Part shown: positions 27,187-35,860 of the stretch, piece by piece | How the letters are laid out: every line of letters starts with the position of its first letter | How positions within the stretch are numbered: the stretch's first letter is position 1 | NCBI RefSeq assembly: GCF_009877425.1 | Contig: NZ_WXEY01000016.1 | Coordinates: 1-64,000 of the forward strand | Length of the DNA stretch: 64,000 nt | Source: Heliomicrobium undosum | GTDB taxonomy: Bacteria > Bacillota > Desulfitobacteriia > Heliobacteriales > Heliobacteriaceae | Direction: 5' to 3' | The notes under the pieces: generated by a model | The model's database searches: none | Told to the model about the DNA's origin: nothing | Seen by the model: only the letters and a program-made list of their open reading frames with translations | Translations under genes and position numbers: made by a program

Positions 27187-28275
27187 TTAGTAACCAGGTG
27201 CAGTCCACTGAGGCCCTGCAATATTCCCCGATAGAATTTCACGAAGGCGCCGGACATTTGCCTGAATATCCTTGTCTTTGATTTCACGCCCATAATCGCG
27301 GGCCATCTGTATCAGCGTCTCCTTTTTTGGTAGCGGCCTCAAGTACGGCCGGTCAGGGGGCGCCGACTGAAGTATGTTCATTTGAATCGTGCCAAAATAG
27401 GCCGGTTTTCCATAGCCCACACGAAGCCTGATTTCTCCGTCCAGCCCCAATGCAAATATGAGGAGCGAAAGCTCTTCATGCGATAGGTTTTGTAAGACGA
27501 TTTCTCCCCGCAAAACCGCACCTTCCGGAATCACTTCGTATGGGAGTTCTCCCTTACGCAATGGCCCTTGCAGATAAACCTTGCGTCCTCGGAACAAAAT
27601 CGACCGGAATTTTGGCGCTTTGCTTCGCGCTGTAAACCACTCATCCTTAGTACATACTGGACATTTCTCGGGGCCACCGCATTCTACCTGTTCGAATACA
27701 CGGCAGTAGTAGAGCCGTTCGTTTCCGGCGTCGCTTCGTTTGTCCGGATAATTTTTAAACGGCCTTTCAAAAAAGGGCATGTTCTCAACCCTTGTTTCCT
27801 GCTGTCCTTGAAGTGAAAATTCCCCAAAATGCACTTTCCCCTTGTAACTCTCGCGTCCCCGCATCAGCCCAAAAATACGGCAACTGATGCAGGCGGACCG
27901 TGACGAGCATTCCTCCAGCATACCCTTAGGGAGCGCTCGGCCCAGATCCCTGTTGGGCAACGCCAGCAGACAGCTGCGCGAGGCCGATTCCGCCAAACTG
28001 CGCACAACGCCTTTGATTGAAGAGCCGGGAATGACGATGTTTGCAGCTCGACGGACATGAGCCCGGGCCAACTGATCGTCTACTAGGCGATATCCCCCGC
28101 TACCCACATGAACGGGACTGAGAATGTTCATTTCAAGTATCAATCGTCCGCTGAAGTTGCTTTCTTCCAAGCGATTATGCGGAGTAGCAGGCTTGCGGTC
28201 AGAAGCTGCCAATGACAAGAGCGGGACAAACGTATAGGGCTTGTTTTTTAACAGTGTGTACTGGCCCTTAGCCAC
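27187..28275 (-). CDS. RAMP-superfamily type III effector subunit (Cas7-like)
   Basis: 362 aa. RAMP features: SPVHVGSGGYRL, IVIPGSSIKGVVRSLAESAS (the glycine-rich strand-loop typical of Cas7/Csm3 proteins), CRIFGLMRG and KVHFGEFSL, and a late GLDGEIRLRVGYGKPAYFGT loop. It has CxxC-type cysteines (CSSRSACISC; CGGPEKCPVC) that may bind zinc. It should line the crRNA backbone or cap of the effector. The GTG at 28275, six bases after AGGTGG, is chosen; the gene then overlaps its upstream neighbour by 8 nt. Confidence 0.85.
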   Translation of the reverse strand: MAKGQYTLLKNKPYTFVPLLSLAASDRKPATPHNRLEESNFSGRLILEMNILSPVHVGSGGYRLVDDQLARAHVRRAANIVIPGSSIKGVVRSLAESASRSCLLALPNRDLGRALPKGMLEECSSRSACISCRIFGLMRGRESYKGKVHFGEFSLQGQQETRVENMPFFERPFKNYPDKRSDAGNERLYYCRVFEQVECGGPEKCPVCTKDEWFTARSKAPKFRSILFRGRKVYLQGPLRKGELPYEVIPEGAVLRGEIVLQNLSHEELSLLIFALGLDGEIRLRVGYGKPAYFGTIQMNILQSAPPDRPYLRPLPKKETLIQMARDYGREIKDKDIQANVRRLREILSGNIAGPQWTAPGY

Positions 28276-29155
28276 CGCGAACCACCTCTTTTTGCTTGCG
28301 CTGGAGGTTTTCCATAGACTCACGCAGGTCCAAGGGCAGTTTCATCAGCCAATCGTACCCCGATAGCGTCGTTTCCCATCGATATCCTTTTTTTGTATAT
28401 AAGAGCCCCTCACAGGCGACTTCGTCCTTTTGATCACCATCTTCATACCCCACAATCCGGTTCCTTACTTCGTCAGCAGACTTATAGTGCCGGTAATCGC
28501 GGATGGACACCTCTGCATTCGCGACCTGTACTCGTCCGTACCCACGCGTCGTAGCCGTCCCTAGAAGCATATATCCTTCATCGAGATCCTTTAATAGATA
28601 GCCAAAGAGCATCAACTGCCAGCATGCAAAGTTTGTTATGACGACTTCGGCAGCGAAAGTGCCTTCCTCAACCACCTCTGGATTAAACAGCCCTTTTCCC
28701 TGAGCACCACCGGTGATCCGGTTGATCATGACATGGCTTCTTTCTCCCATCATAAGAGGCTCCCCATCGACAGGAAAGGCATCTCTAAAGGCGGCCCGAC
28801 CGGCAAGGTATTGCTGTCCGAACAGTTGGATCACTGGGTCAGACAAATAGTAGCGCTGCCTGCCGTCACGGTTTTTCATTTTATCTTTCCAAGCATTATC
28901 CCCCAGCGGCAACACTTTCATATCTAAACCACGAAGGATCGCGCTGATCACCTGTTCCGCCCGGTTGCGAAAGACGCCTTTGAGGCTGGAACCGGGGATA
29001 AACGGCTGTGACTTGCTTCCGTTTCGTGTGCGCACAAATCGCATATCCGGCAAGAGAGGATCGAGTCCTGGTTCAGACGGCCCCTTGATCAAAAGTGGGG
29101 AGGCTGTTTTCAGTTGAAAAGTGCAACGGGCCTCGTTCCGCAGTTCCTTAAACAA
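28268..29155 (-). CDS. RAMP-superfamily type III effector subunit (Csm3/Csx7-like)
   Basis: 295 aa. SPLLIKGPSEPGLDPLLPD opens the domain, followed by QPFIPGSSLKGVFRNRAEQV, VIQLFGQQYLAGRAAFRDAF and the C-terminal GTATTRGYGRVQV loop, all typical of Cas7-type RAMPs. The TTG at 29155, eight bases after GGGAGG, gives an 8-nt overlap with the upstream gene, matching the overlap style of this operon; a GTG nine bases earlier sits inside the ribosome site. Confidence 0.85.
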   Translation of the reverse strand: MFKELRNEARCTFQLKTASPLLIKGPSEPGLDPLLPDMRFVRTRNGSKSQPFIPGSSLKGVFRNRAEQVISAILRGLDMKVLPLGDNAWKDKMKNRDGRQRYYLSDPVIQLFGQQYLAGRAAFRDAFPVDGEPLMMGERSHVMINRITGGAQGKGLFNPEVVEEGTFAAEVVITNFACWQLMLFGYLLKDLDEGYMLLGTATTRGYGRVQVANAEVSIRDYRHYKSADEVRNRIVGYEDGDQKDEVACEGLLYTKKGYRWETTLSGYDWLMKLPLDLRESMENLQRKQKEVVRGG

Positions 29156-29975
29156 CCATATCACCTCCCAGTTCCAAACCTACCTTTTTACCTGCGTCCA
29201 CGAAAGGGATACTCTCAATGCCTGCCCAGCCCTTTTGAAGATATTGTTTAAAGTTGCTCGCGTCTAGTCGGGACACCTGCACGTTTGTCAACCGGACGCG
29301 TCCAAGCCCGCGAGTGGTGCCTCCACCAAGCGCAATTTCCCCGTGTACAAAGGGCGTCAAACTCAGCAACGTGTTGTACCACTGCGGTTCCGATAGGTTA
29401 TCCATAAGAACCTGCCAGTGGAAAGCCGTACCCGCTGGAACGACTTCTATCTCATAAAAACGTCCCGTCATCGCCGTACGGGTGTCTCGGTCGATGGAAA
29501 CGCCCGGTCGGATCTCATAAAAACCAACCCACGTCGACTCGTCTAACAACAAGTCCCGCACCCTTAGACGCCCCGCGAAATGCTGAGAGCCGAAAAGACG
29601 GCAAACGGAGCAAAGGCAATTGTATATTTCTTCGGCAGCCCGCAGCGCATCCTTTGAGTACTCCTTTTTGATTCTTCGGGCGTCATCATGGCTTAGACAG
29701 GGGTTTGTCAGTACATTACAGGGCGCGACGCCAACCGCTTCACCCCATTGCCCCAAGATGCGTTCACTAAAGGTCCGCCAAACCCCTTTAAACGAGGAAC
29801 CCGGGATATAGGGCATTCCAAAAGCATCTCGAAGGACGGGATTGTCCAATGTAGTTGGATCTGCAGCAGTATTGCCGGCACCGATATGTAATGGTGTCTC
29901 CGTAATCAGGCGACCATTCAATCGATATCGGTTTGTAAACTGGTGAAAGAGATCGCTGTTACTGTCACGTCCCAT
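29148..29975 (-). CDS. RAMP protein, Csx7-like (Cas7 group)
   Basis: 275 aa. Strong RAMP pattern: TETPLHIGAGNT, MPYIPGSSFKGVWRTFSERI, VCRLFGSQHFAGRLRVRD, VSIDRDTRTAMTGRFYEIEV and HGEIALGGGTTRGLGRVRL. These resemble the Csx7/TIGR02581 group of Csm3-type backbone subunits. The conserved Asp-rich RDTRTA region may correspond to the target-RNA cleavage loop (inference). The ATG at 29975 follows GGGGGG, two bases after the preceding stop. Confidence 0.87.
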   Translation of the reverse strand: MGRDSNSDLFHQFTNRYRLNGRLITETPLHIGAGNTAADPTTLDNPVLRDAFGMPYIPGSSFKGVWRTFSERILGQWGEAVGVAPCNVLTNPCLSHDDARRIKKEYSKDALRAAEEIYNCLCSVCRLFGSQHFAGRLRVRDLLLDESTWVGFYEIRPGVSIDRDTRTAMTGRFYEIEVVPAGTAFHWQVLMDNLSEPQWYNTLLSLTPFVHGEIALGGGTTRGLGRVRLTNVQVSRLDASNFKQYLQKGWAGIESIPFVDAGKKVGLELGGDMVV

Positions 29976-29976
29976 A

Positions 29977-30405
29977 CTATTCCCCCCTTGGCGATTGAGC
30001 CTCAATATACTTGACCCGCCAACCCAAAAAGCCAAAATAATAGGCCAGGACTTTTAGCGTAAAGGATTTGTCCTTGGAGCCTTTCGATTCGGCCAGTTTT
30101 ACAACCGCATCAATCTCGTCGAGTAAACACAAACCAAACTCTCGGCCATTATGGAAGGAGCCACGCCACGATTTGCCCTGGTTATCCCGGCCGATTTGGT
30201 AACGGATAAAGGATTTCAGTTCCAATACACAGTCGGACATCGCCGCCAAATCTACGAGGTTTCGGATTTGTTTATATCCCAAATCATTTGGCTTTTTCTT
30301 GTCTTCTGTAAAAAACGCATCCGCCCGGCGAACAAGGTCCTCTTTCAGTTCAGCAAGGAGCAATCGTTCCGCGATCTCTTCTTGTACCGCTTCCTGCCTC
30401 GCCAT
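29977..30405 (-). CDS. Putative small subunit (Csm2/Cas11-like)
   Basis: 142 aa, all helical, basic. The segment KQIRNLVDLAAMSDCVLELKSFIRYQIGR resembles Csm2-type small subunits, in which a helical bundle binds the target strand. Position between csx10-like and csx7-like genes matches csm2 in III-D operons. The ATG at 30405 is preceded by GGAGG and lies two bases after the csx10-like stop. Confidence 0.65.
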   Translation of the reverse strand: MARQEAVQEEIAERLLLAELKEDLVRRADAFFTEDKKKPNDLGYKQIRNLVDLAAMSDCVLELKSFIRYQIGRDNQGKSWRGSFHNGREFGLCLLDEIDAVVKLAESKGSKDKSFTLKVLAYYFGFLGWRVKYIEAQSPRGE

Positions 30406-30407
30406 GC

Positions 30408-31601
30408 TTACTTTCCTCCATTCCAATGAAAATCATCACAGACAGAAACTGCACCATACCCATCGCTCGTACGGCAACCAAGGCCGTTCATCTCGATTTC
30501 GTACAGTTTTTGAATCAAATCATCATCTGCCGCTCCCGGTACAGCGAAGACAAACACGCTTCCTGCCGTGAGATACAGTTCGCTAGGTCGACGCAACGCT
30601 GATGATGCAGAGGTGTCAAAACCGCCTCTCATCGTATAATCGGCGAGCACCAGCACCGTCTCCAAACCAGGCAGGCCACAAAGCACCCTGCTGGCCAACT
30701 GCGTTTGCAGCCGCTTTGTCGACCGGTACTCTTCACACCCGTCGTCCACGTCCTCCGGGGTCGACTGGGGAATCGTCTCGGACAACAGCGTCAGGGAAAA
30801 GTACGTCTTTTGCTCGGCGGGGTAAAGGAACCTGTTTTCCCGTAGATAACGGTTAAAGGATTCCAAGCGCTTGGCAAGTGCCTTTACCGCCTCATGATCG
30901 GCCTTCGACCCTTCTGCAGCTTTGCCGGTTTGGACAAACTGGGTCTGCACCCGGCCCAAACCGACACTGGTCTTGGCGCCCACACGCATCTCTGTTAATG
31001 ACCAATTCAACGTCATATCCCCAGGGGCCGTAATCGTGGAAGCGAAATGCTGCCCTGTACTGACCGCCCGAATGGCGAACAACTGGCCATCTTGGGAAGT
31101 GCCGCGGTAGGGATCGACGGCTAACCGCATCATTAATCGGCGAGAGACATGAGCATCCATGAGCCCGCTACATCGTTCGGCTCTTCCAGGTTGCTCCGGT
31201 TTTCCTTGAGAACAGACCGGACATACTACCCTGTCGCCTTTTAATAGCGCCAGCAGTCCATCAAAGACCCCATGATCCTCTTTGGTTTTACATCGGTAGG
31301 CGGACATGGGGGCCATACGAGCGCCAGGCGGATAGGCATGGCTAAAGGTAATCTTATCGAAGTGCTGACACCAATTCTTCCATGTACAGGAAAGGCAGTC
31401 ATCTGCACCTTCATAGGCAACCCAGTTCAGACGCTCCCTACCGAGGGCATAAGGGCAACAGGCTGTTATTTCTCGCGCCACAGCTGCACGAATCAATGCA
31501 CCCGGTATAAAGTCCCGAGAAGGAAGAAAGTACCCTCCCGGCTCCTTGCGATCTCCAGCCAACAGCGGTGAGGTCAGGTGGACTATCAATTGGTGTTGCA
31601 C
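30408..31601 (-). CDS. csx10: Csx10-like RAMP protein (Cas5 group)
   Basis: 397 aa from the GTG at 31601, which follows GGAGGAGG and overlaps the upstream gene by 16 nt. Features: N-terminal strand LIVHLTSPLLAGDRKEPGGY, FIPGALIRAAVAREI, four CxxC-type cysteines (CLSCTWKNWC; CPVC), a central glycine-rich loop GAKTSVGLGRVQT, and a C-terminal GLGCRTSDGYGAVSV loop. Two RAMP folds and this position after cas10-csm3 are typical of Csx10, which binds the crRNA 5' handle in III-D complexes. Confidence 0.72.
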   Translation of the reverse strand: MQHQLIVHLTSPLLAGDRKEPGGYFLPSRDFIPGALIRAAVAREITACCPYALGRERLNWVAYEGADDCLSCTWKNWCQHFDKITFSHAYPPGARMAPMSAYRCKTKEDHGVFDGLLALLKGDRVVCPVCSQGKPEQPGRAERCSGLMDAHVSRRLMMRLAVDPYRGTSQDGQLFAIRAVSTGQHFASTITAPGDMTLNWSLTEMRVGAKTSVGLGRVQTQFVQTGKAAEGSKADHEAVKALAKRLESFNRYLRENRFLYPAEQKTYFSLTLLSETIPQSTPEDVDDGCEEYRSTKRLQTQLASRVLCGLPGLETVLVLADYTMRGGFDTSASSALRRPSELYLTAGSVFVFAVPGAADDDLIQKLYEIEMNGLGCRTSDGYGAVSVCDDFHWNGGK

Positions 31602-32203
31602 GCATTCGCCACCTCCTCCACCGCGATCACTTCCATCCATCCACTTCCGCGGCTTTTCCCAAATCCCATGGCATATTCAAAGGAAAAACCTGCGCGAATG
31701 GCCTCGATGATGGCACTGTAATGGTCCAACGGGACATGGCCCGCAATCTGTCCTTGATAGAGGTTTCCTCTGTATCCAGCCATTTCGGCGGAATACAGGG
31801 AATGCTCCTGTGCCACATGGCGGTATCGGTCCATCGCAATTCCATATCGGATCATCGGCGGTAACGTCTGTCCGGGATGAACCGGGCGCGCATCATCAAA
31901 ACTCAGCACGCCGCGTTGGTTGCCTTCCCGGCCAAAAATTAAACAAAGAAGACACCGGCAGTCCACTTCCGGTTGATGACTGCACTCCCCGAGCACGCCA
32001 CCTTCCAGCAAAGCCCGCACGGCGGCTTTTAGGCGGCCTTTAATCGTAGAGCCAGGAATGACGGGAAGATCTGATTTGCCGTCCAAATCCTTATCACGAT
32101 AGAAACTCTTGTTGACAAACCCTTGATGACCTGTGCCTGTACCGATATGAAGAGGGGTTATCTGCTGGATCGTATATGTAAGCCGAAGGAAACGCATCTT
32201 CAT
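31586..32203 (-). CDS. Csm3-like RAMP protein (Cas7 group)
   Basis: 205 aa. TPLHIGTGTGHQGF, DLPVIPGSTIKGRLKAAVRA, CLLCLIFGREGNQRGVLSF and the C-terminal FSFEYAMGFGKSRGSGWME are diagnostic of a Csm3-type backbone subunit. Cys residues in CRCLLC may hold zinc. The start codon overlaps the cas10 stop as ATGA, indicating translational coupling. Confidence 0.88.
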   Translation of the reverse strand: MKMRFLRLTYTIQQITPLHIGTGTGHQGFVNKSFYRDKDLDGKSDLPVIPGSTIKGRLKAAVRALLEGGVLGECSHQPEVDCRCLLCLIFGREGNQRGVLSFDDARPVHPGQTLPPMIRYGIAMDRYRHVAQEHSLYSAEMAGYRGNLYQGQIAGHVPLDHYSAIIEAIRAGFSFEYAMGFGKSRGSGWMEVIAVEEVANACNTN

Positions 32204-34506
32204 TGTCTGTCACCGCCCTCCTCACCAACGTAGTTCCATAGTTCCACCACATCGACCCAGGGACATACATAGCATTCTCCCTGTCTGATGTACATGGATG
32301 GTTGGGCAGCTTCGCCTACCCCTTTCCCAACCAGAGTGCTCCATACGTGATCGATGACCTGCCGATTTTGTTCATCGGCACGGGCATACTGATACTTGAA
32401 AAAAAGCTGCCCATATCTGAGCGGTTCCACGATGGCTGTTTCCCTCAAGCGGTAAAACCATCCCCTCCCCGGGGATGCTGGATTTGTCTGTAGTTCTTTC
32501 ACTGCCTGCAAGAAGCGCTCCAGTTCTGAAAAGGTAAAGGGACGCCTGGACAATTTGCTGCCGTCTTCTTTCTCCAACGTGTGTTTTCGGTATGATTTAA
32601 TATCGTCTTCAAAAGTCGCATAAGCGGACATTGCAGCAACATCGACTGTTCCTTCGGCGTCTTTGCCGGAATGGGAGATGTCCTCCCGGGCTCTTTCTTT
32701 TGCCGTTTTCAACAATGTGGTGGAGAGTTCAAAAAGGTAGCGAACGGGGGTCTTATGGTGCGCCAAAATAACACCTATAGACATGGTCGGTCCCAGGGCG
32801 CCGCTAGAGTGGTTTGCGAACAAACGATTAAAATATCTTCCCAAGTCCAGGGACAGTTTCAGCGCTGTCTGGGCCGGCGCAATGAGAAATATATCATCGC
32901 CGCCTAAGGCAATAATTTCGACCGCCTTGTCTTCCAGCAAGGCATGATTTTTGTCCAATGCCGTAAAGGTAGCAGTAAAAGCAGCGCCTTCACTGAATTG
33001 GCTCAGATAACGCAAATGTGAAAGCCGATTGCAGCTGCCAAAGAGCGGCCCGAAGTTGTTGCCGTCGCCATAGATGACGGCAATATCGTTGTTTTGGTCG
33101 GCAATATCCCCCAAGTCATTGGCGCTGTTTATCTGGACATCATGAGCACCCACCGTGGTTCTACCCAGGGATCGGTATTTGCGGTATTCTCCATAGGCCT
33201 CACTGAAAGAAAACCGCCCGAACTTTCGTCCGACGAGCTGTTTTCGATAGCAGGATGAACAAAGTGCTCGCTCTTCATCTGCAAATGCCCAATTGTGGCG
33301 AGCGGGACGGATGGCGCAAGAATGACAAAGGGAAGCGGCATTCCCTATTTTGTCTTGAATGCCCTCCTCCGTTTCCCATTGACGTTCAAAGGGGGCACTA
33401 AAATTGATATCTCCCTGGTGACGATGAATGGCCGGGATCATGGCACCCCTTCGCTGAACCATTTCATTCTCCAGGGATATGTTGAGCAACTTATAATCGG
33501 TCAACGCGGTGACGCCAACGGTTTGAAACACACCGACGGCCCTGGCCGTCAAGCAGACTTCCCCATGTACCTGTTCAATAAACCGAGCGACTGTCGGCCC
33601 TTTTCCTGCCGGGACAATCGCCATGATGTTGCCGCCCCCGGTATAGACGATACCCTCAGGGGTTATGCCCGGGTGGCTGACAAAAAAGTGTTCATATCGG
33701 CGCCGGTTGATATCGTCTAGCAAGATACTGGCGCCGCGAATCTCGCTAATGCGATTGCTTTCCAAATAATATTCTTTGATTTTTACGGCGCCGCCCTTTA
33801 CCACATCAACCTGCGGGAGATCTGACAAATCATCTTCTGATGTACTGCCGTAACCGGCAACCATCCCGGCTGCTTTCCAGGCTTGAAGGATCCTGGGAGC
33901 TATATCCTCTGGTTCACTCAGAAAAGGCCTTACGCTGCCGAAGGTTGCAAGATCCTGTTCGGATAGGAAGTAATGGCTCCCCGCAAGGAGTGCCCTCCGC
34001 CGCCACTTCGGCCATTCATGGTCTTCGTCCAAAAAGGGAGACGCCAGCGCGAAGAAGACCCCAGTGCGGATCATTTGTCTGTCGGCCAATCGCCAACAGA
34101 TTGGCCCATCTCCCTCTATCGATTGCCGATTTTTTTTCAAGCCCTTTTCTCTGTTGACATCCCAAAAGGGCAACTCGGGCCAGAGGGCAGCCAAAAGGAT
34201 CCCATCATGACCAGGTTTGTCCAGACCATTGTCGACAAGCCATACAGACCGGGCAGCATAATCCCGCAGGCTCAAAAATCGCCAGAGCAGTTGTTCCGGA
34301 GAGGATCGTTCAGTAAGGACTTTTTCGGCGACCTGTAACCCGGCTTTCACAATTTGTGCCGCTTTTTCACGGGATAAGTGAAAGGCTGTTGACGTAACCG
34401 GATCACGCCAGCAAATCTTTTCGGAACATCCTGTTCTTTGACCACTTTCCAGCGGACTTGCAGATAACGGGCTGGTCACGTAGTTTACCCAATCGATACT
34501 TTTCAA
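32200..34506 (-). CDS. cas10: Cas10, type III signature protein
   Basis: 768 aa. First palm domain: VKIKEYYLESNRISEIRGAS (about 241-260) and VYTGGGNIMAIVP. A zinc-finger pair of CxxC motifs lies at 394-397 and 416-419. The second palm has IYGDGNNFG (481) and the catalytic LGGDDIFLI with GGDD at 535-538, so cyclic oligoadenylate synthesis is likely. No HD motif is visible in the first 200 residues, so the ssDNase of many Cas10 proteins appears to be absent. The start is TTG at 34506, four bases after the upstream stop, with GAGGGTGAG upstream. Confidence 0.93.
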   Translation of the reverse strand: MKSIDWVNYVTSPLSASPLESGQRTGCSEKICWRDPVTSTAFHLSREKAAQIVKAGLQVAEKVLTERSSPEQLLWRFLSLRDYAARSVWLVDNGLDKPGHDGILLAALWPELPFWDVNREKGLKKNRQSIEGDGPICWRLADRQMIRTGVFFALASPFLDEDHEWPKWRRRALLAGSHYFLSEQDLATFGSVRPFLSEPEDIAPRILQAWKAAGMVAGYGSTSEDDLSDLPQVDVVKGGAVKIKEYYLESNRISEIRGASILLDDINRRRYEHFFVSHPGITPEGIVYTGGGNIMAIVPAGKGPTVARFIEQVHGEVCLTARAVGVFQTVGVTALTDYKLLNISLENEMVQRRGAMIPAIHRHQGDINFSAPFERQWETEEGIQDKIGNAASLCHSCAIRPARHNWAFADEERALCSSCYRKQLVGRKFGRFSFSEAYGEYRKYRSLGRTTVGAHDVQINSANDLGDIADQNNDIAVIYGDGNNFGPLFGSCNRLSHLRYLSQFSEGAAFTATFTALDKNHALLEDKAVEIIALGGDDIFLIAPAQTALKLSLDLGRYFNRLFANHSSGALGPTMSIGVILAHHKTPVRYLFELSTTLLKTAKERAREDISHSGKDAEGTVDVAAMSAYATFEDDIKSYRKHTLEKEDGSKLSRRPFTFSELERFLQAVKELQTNPASPGRGWFYRLRETAIVEPLRYGQLFFKYQYARADEQNRQVIDHVWSTLVGKGVGEAAQPSMYIRQGECYVCPWVDVVELWNYVGEEGGDRQ

Positions 34507-34510
34507 GTGC

Positions 34511-35857
34511 TCACCCTCTTGAAATGTTCTGTTCGGTAATCCACTTGTCGGGACTCATCCAGGATGCTTTTAGTTCTACCCAAACTTTTTCTAACTTCTT
34601 GCGCCCCTGTTGAAAATTTACATATCGTTCCCCGAAGCCATGATGATGCAGATCGTTTCGGTACAGGCGGATCATTCTCCATGCCTCTGCCAACCACTTC
34701 TGATTAGCTGTCAAAGGAATAACCGTTGAACCCTTTATGTACGCATCTTCCAGCAGCGCGAGTCGGCCTTCAATGTATTCTCTGCTAAAACGACGATCAT
34801 GGCTTGCTGCTTTTAGATACTCTGAAACTAACCCTTGTGTATTTTTATTTCGATGCCAATAGACCACCGTAATAATCCACTCTCGCATCAGTCCTGCAGC
34901 GTGGTTAACATGGTCGTTCTCTAGATAGGCGTCAATGAGTGAAACTTGTCTACGAATCTCTGCTTCGTCTAGTGCCAGTCGTTTTTTGATTTGGGCCTTC
35001 TCAATCGAAAGTTCCTCTGTAGTAAGGGGCAGTTTTCGTTCCGCGAAATGGCGGTGTACCTCTCCGAATAGCTCTTCCGGCAAAGGCAAGCGCGCGTGAA
35101 GGTGCTCAGGTAGCGGTTTCTCAAGCAATTCAGCCAATTCAGCCGCTTCGATTCCGAATTCTACTGGTAGGGCTCGCATGTAAGCGTCACTTACTCGGTT
35201 CAGGGTATGTCGTAACTTCACCACAGCCTCATAGTCCGAGGCGTTTGTAGGATTTATCTTATCATCGGCATTTGCTCCCGAATTTCCAGAAAAAGGAGCA
35301 AGAAGCAGGGATAATTCCTTTGCCTCCCCAGTATCAAGGAAAATACGAGTCGCATAGGTCCAACGAACCATCTCTAACAAAAGGGAGATATCTACGATGA
35401 ATGCATCATTGCTGTTTGGTTGTTCTTCCATTCCGTAATACGCCGCTTGCACAGTAACACCACGCAATGCTTGCAGATAAAAAACTGCAGTGAAAAAGAG
35501 AAACGCCACGGAACGAAAGGCATGGGTCACATCCAACGTCAACTGACAGTTTGCAGGCACCGTTTGCAGGATGGCTTGCAGGCCCTTCCACAACTCGGCT
35601 TCTGATCGTCCCAGCGGGATCTGGACTGGGCGGAGTTTTAGTCCCGGCAAATTCAGTTCTTTTTCAAACCGTGGCAGGGTGATTCGGGCGGCTTCTGGTG
35701 TAACCAAAACGATTACTTCTTCCGGGCGTCGCTCATCCGGCAGGAGTTTGAGCAGCGCTGCAGGTGATTGGCAGGCTACTGCGCTTTTGTCTCCCCAATG
35801 GTAGGTTTTCGTTTTTGGATTGTTACCTAAAGAGGTCAGCAGTACACGGTTGTCCAT
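34511..35857 (-). CDS. CARF-HEPN protein of the Csx2/TM1812 family
   Basis: 448 aa. The N-terminal CARF-type domain (VLLTSLGNNPKTKTYHW; VIVLVTPEAA; LTLDVTHAFRSVAFLFFTAV) should bind cyclic oligoadenylates made by Cas10. The C-terminal helical part contains RLYRNDLHHHGFG, which fits the RxxxxH HEPN RNase motif. It would act as a collateral RNase once activated, in the manner of Csx1/Csm6. It overlaps the operon closely: four bases separate it from cas10. Confidence 0.83.
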   Translation of the reverse strand: MDNRVLLTSLGNNPKTKTYHWGDKSAVACQSPAALLKLLPDERRPEEVIVLVTPEAARITLPRFEKELNLPGLKLRPVQIPLGRSEAELWKGLQAILQTVPANCQLTLDVTHAFRSVAFLFFTAVFYLQALRGVTVQAAYYGMEEQPNSNDAFIVDISLLLEMVRWTYATRIFLDTGEAKELSLLLAPFSGNSGANADDKINPTNASDYEAVVKLRHTLNRVSDAYMRALPVEFGIEAAELAELLEKPLPEHLHARLPLPEELFGEVHRHFAERKLPLTTEELSIEKAQIKKRLALDEAEIRRQVSLIDAYLENDHVNHAAGLMREWIITVVYWHRNKNTQGLVSEYLKAASHDRRFSREYIEGRLALLEDAYIKGSTVIPLTANQKWLAEAWRMIRLYRNDLHHHGFGERYVNFQQGRKKLEKVWVELKASWMSPDKWITEQNISRG

Positions 35858-35860
35858 CCC

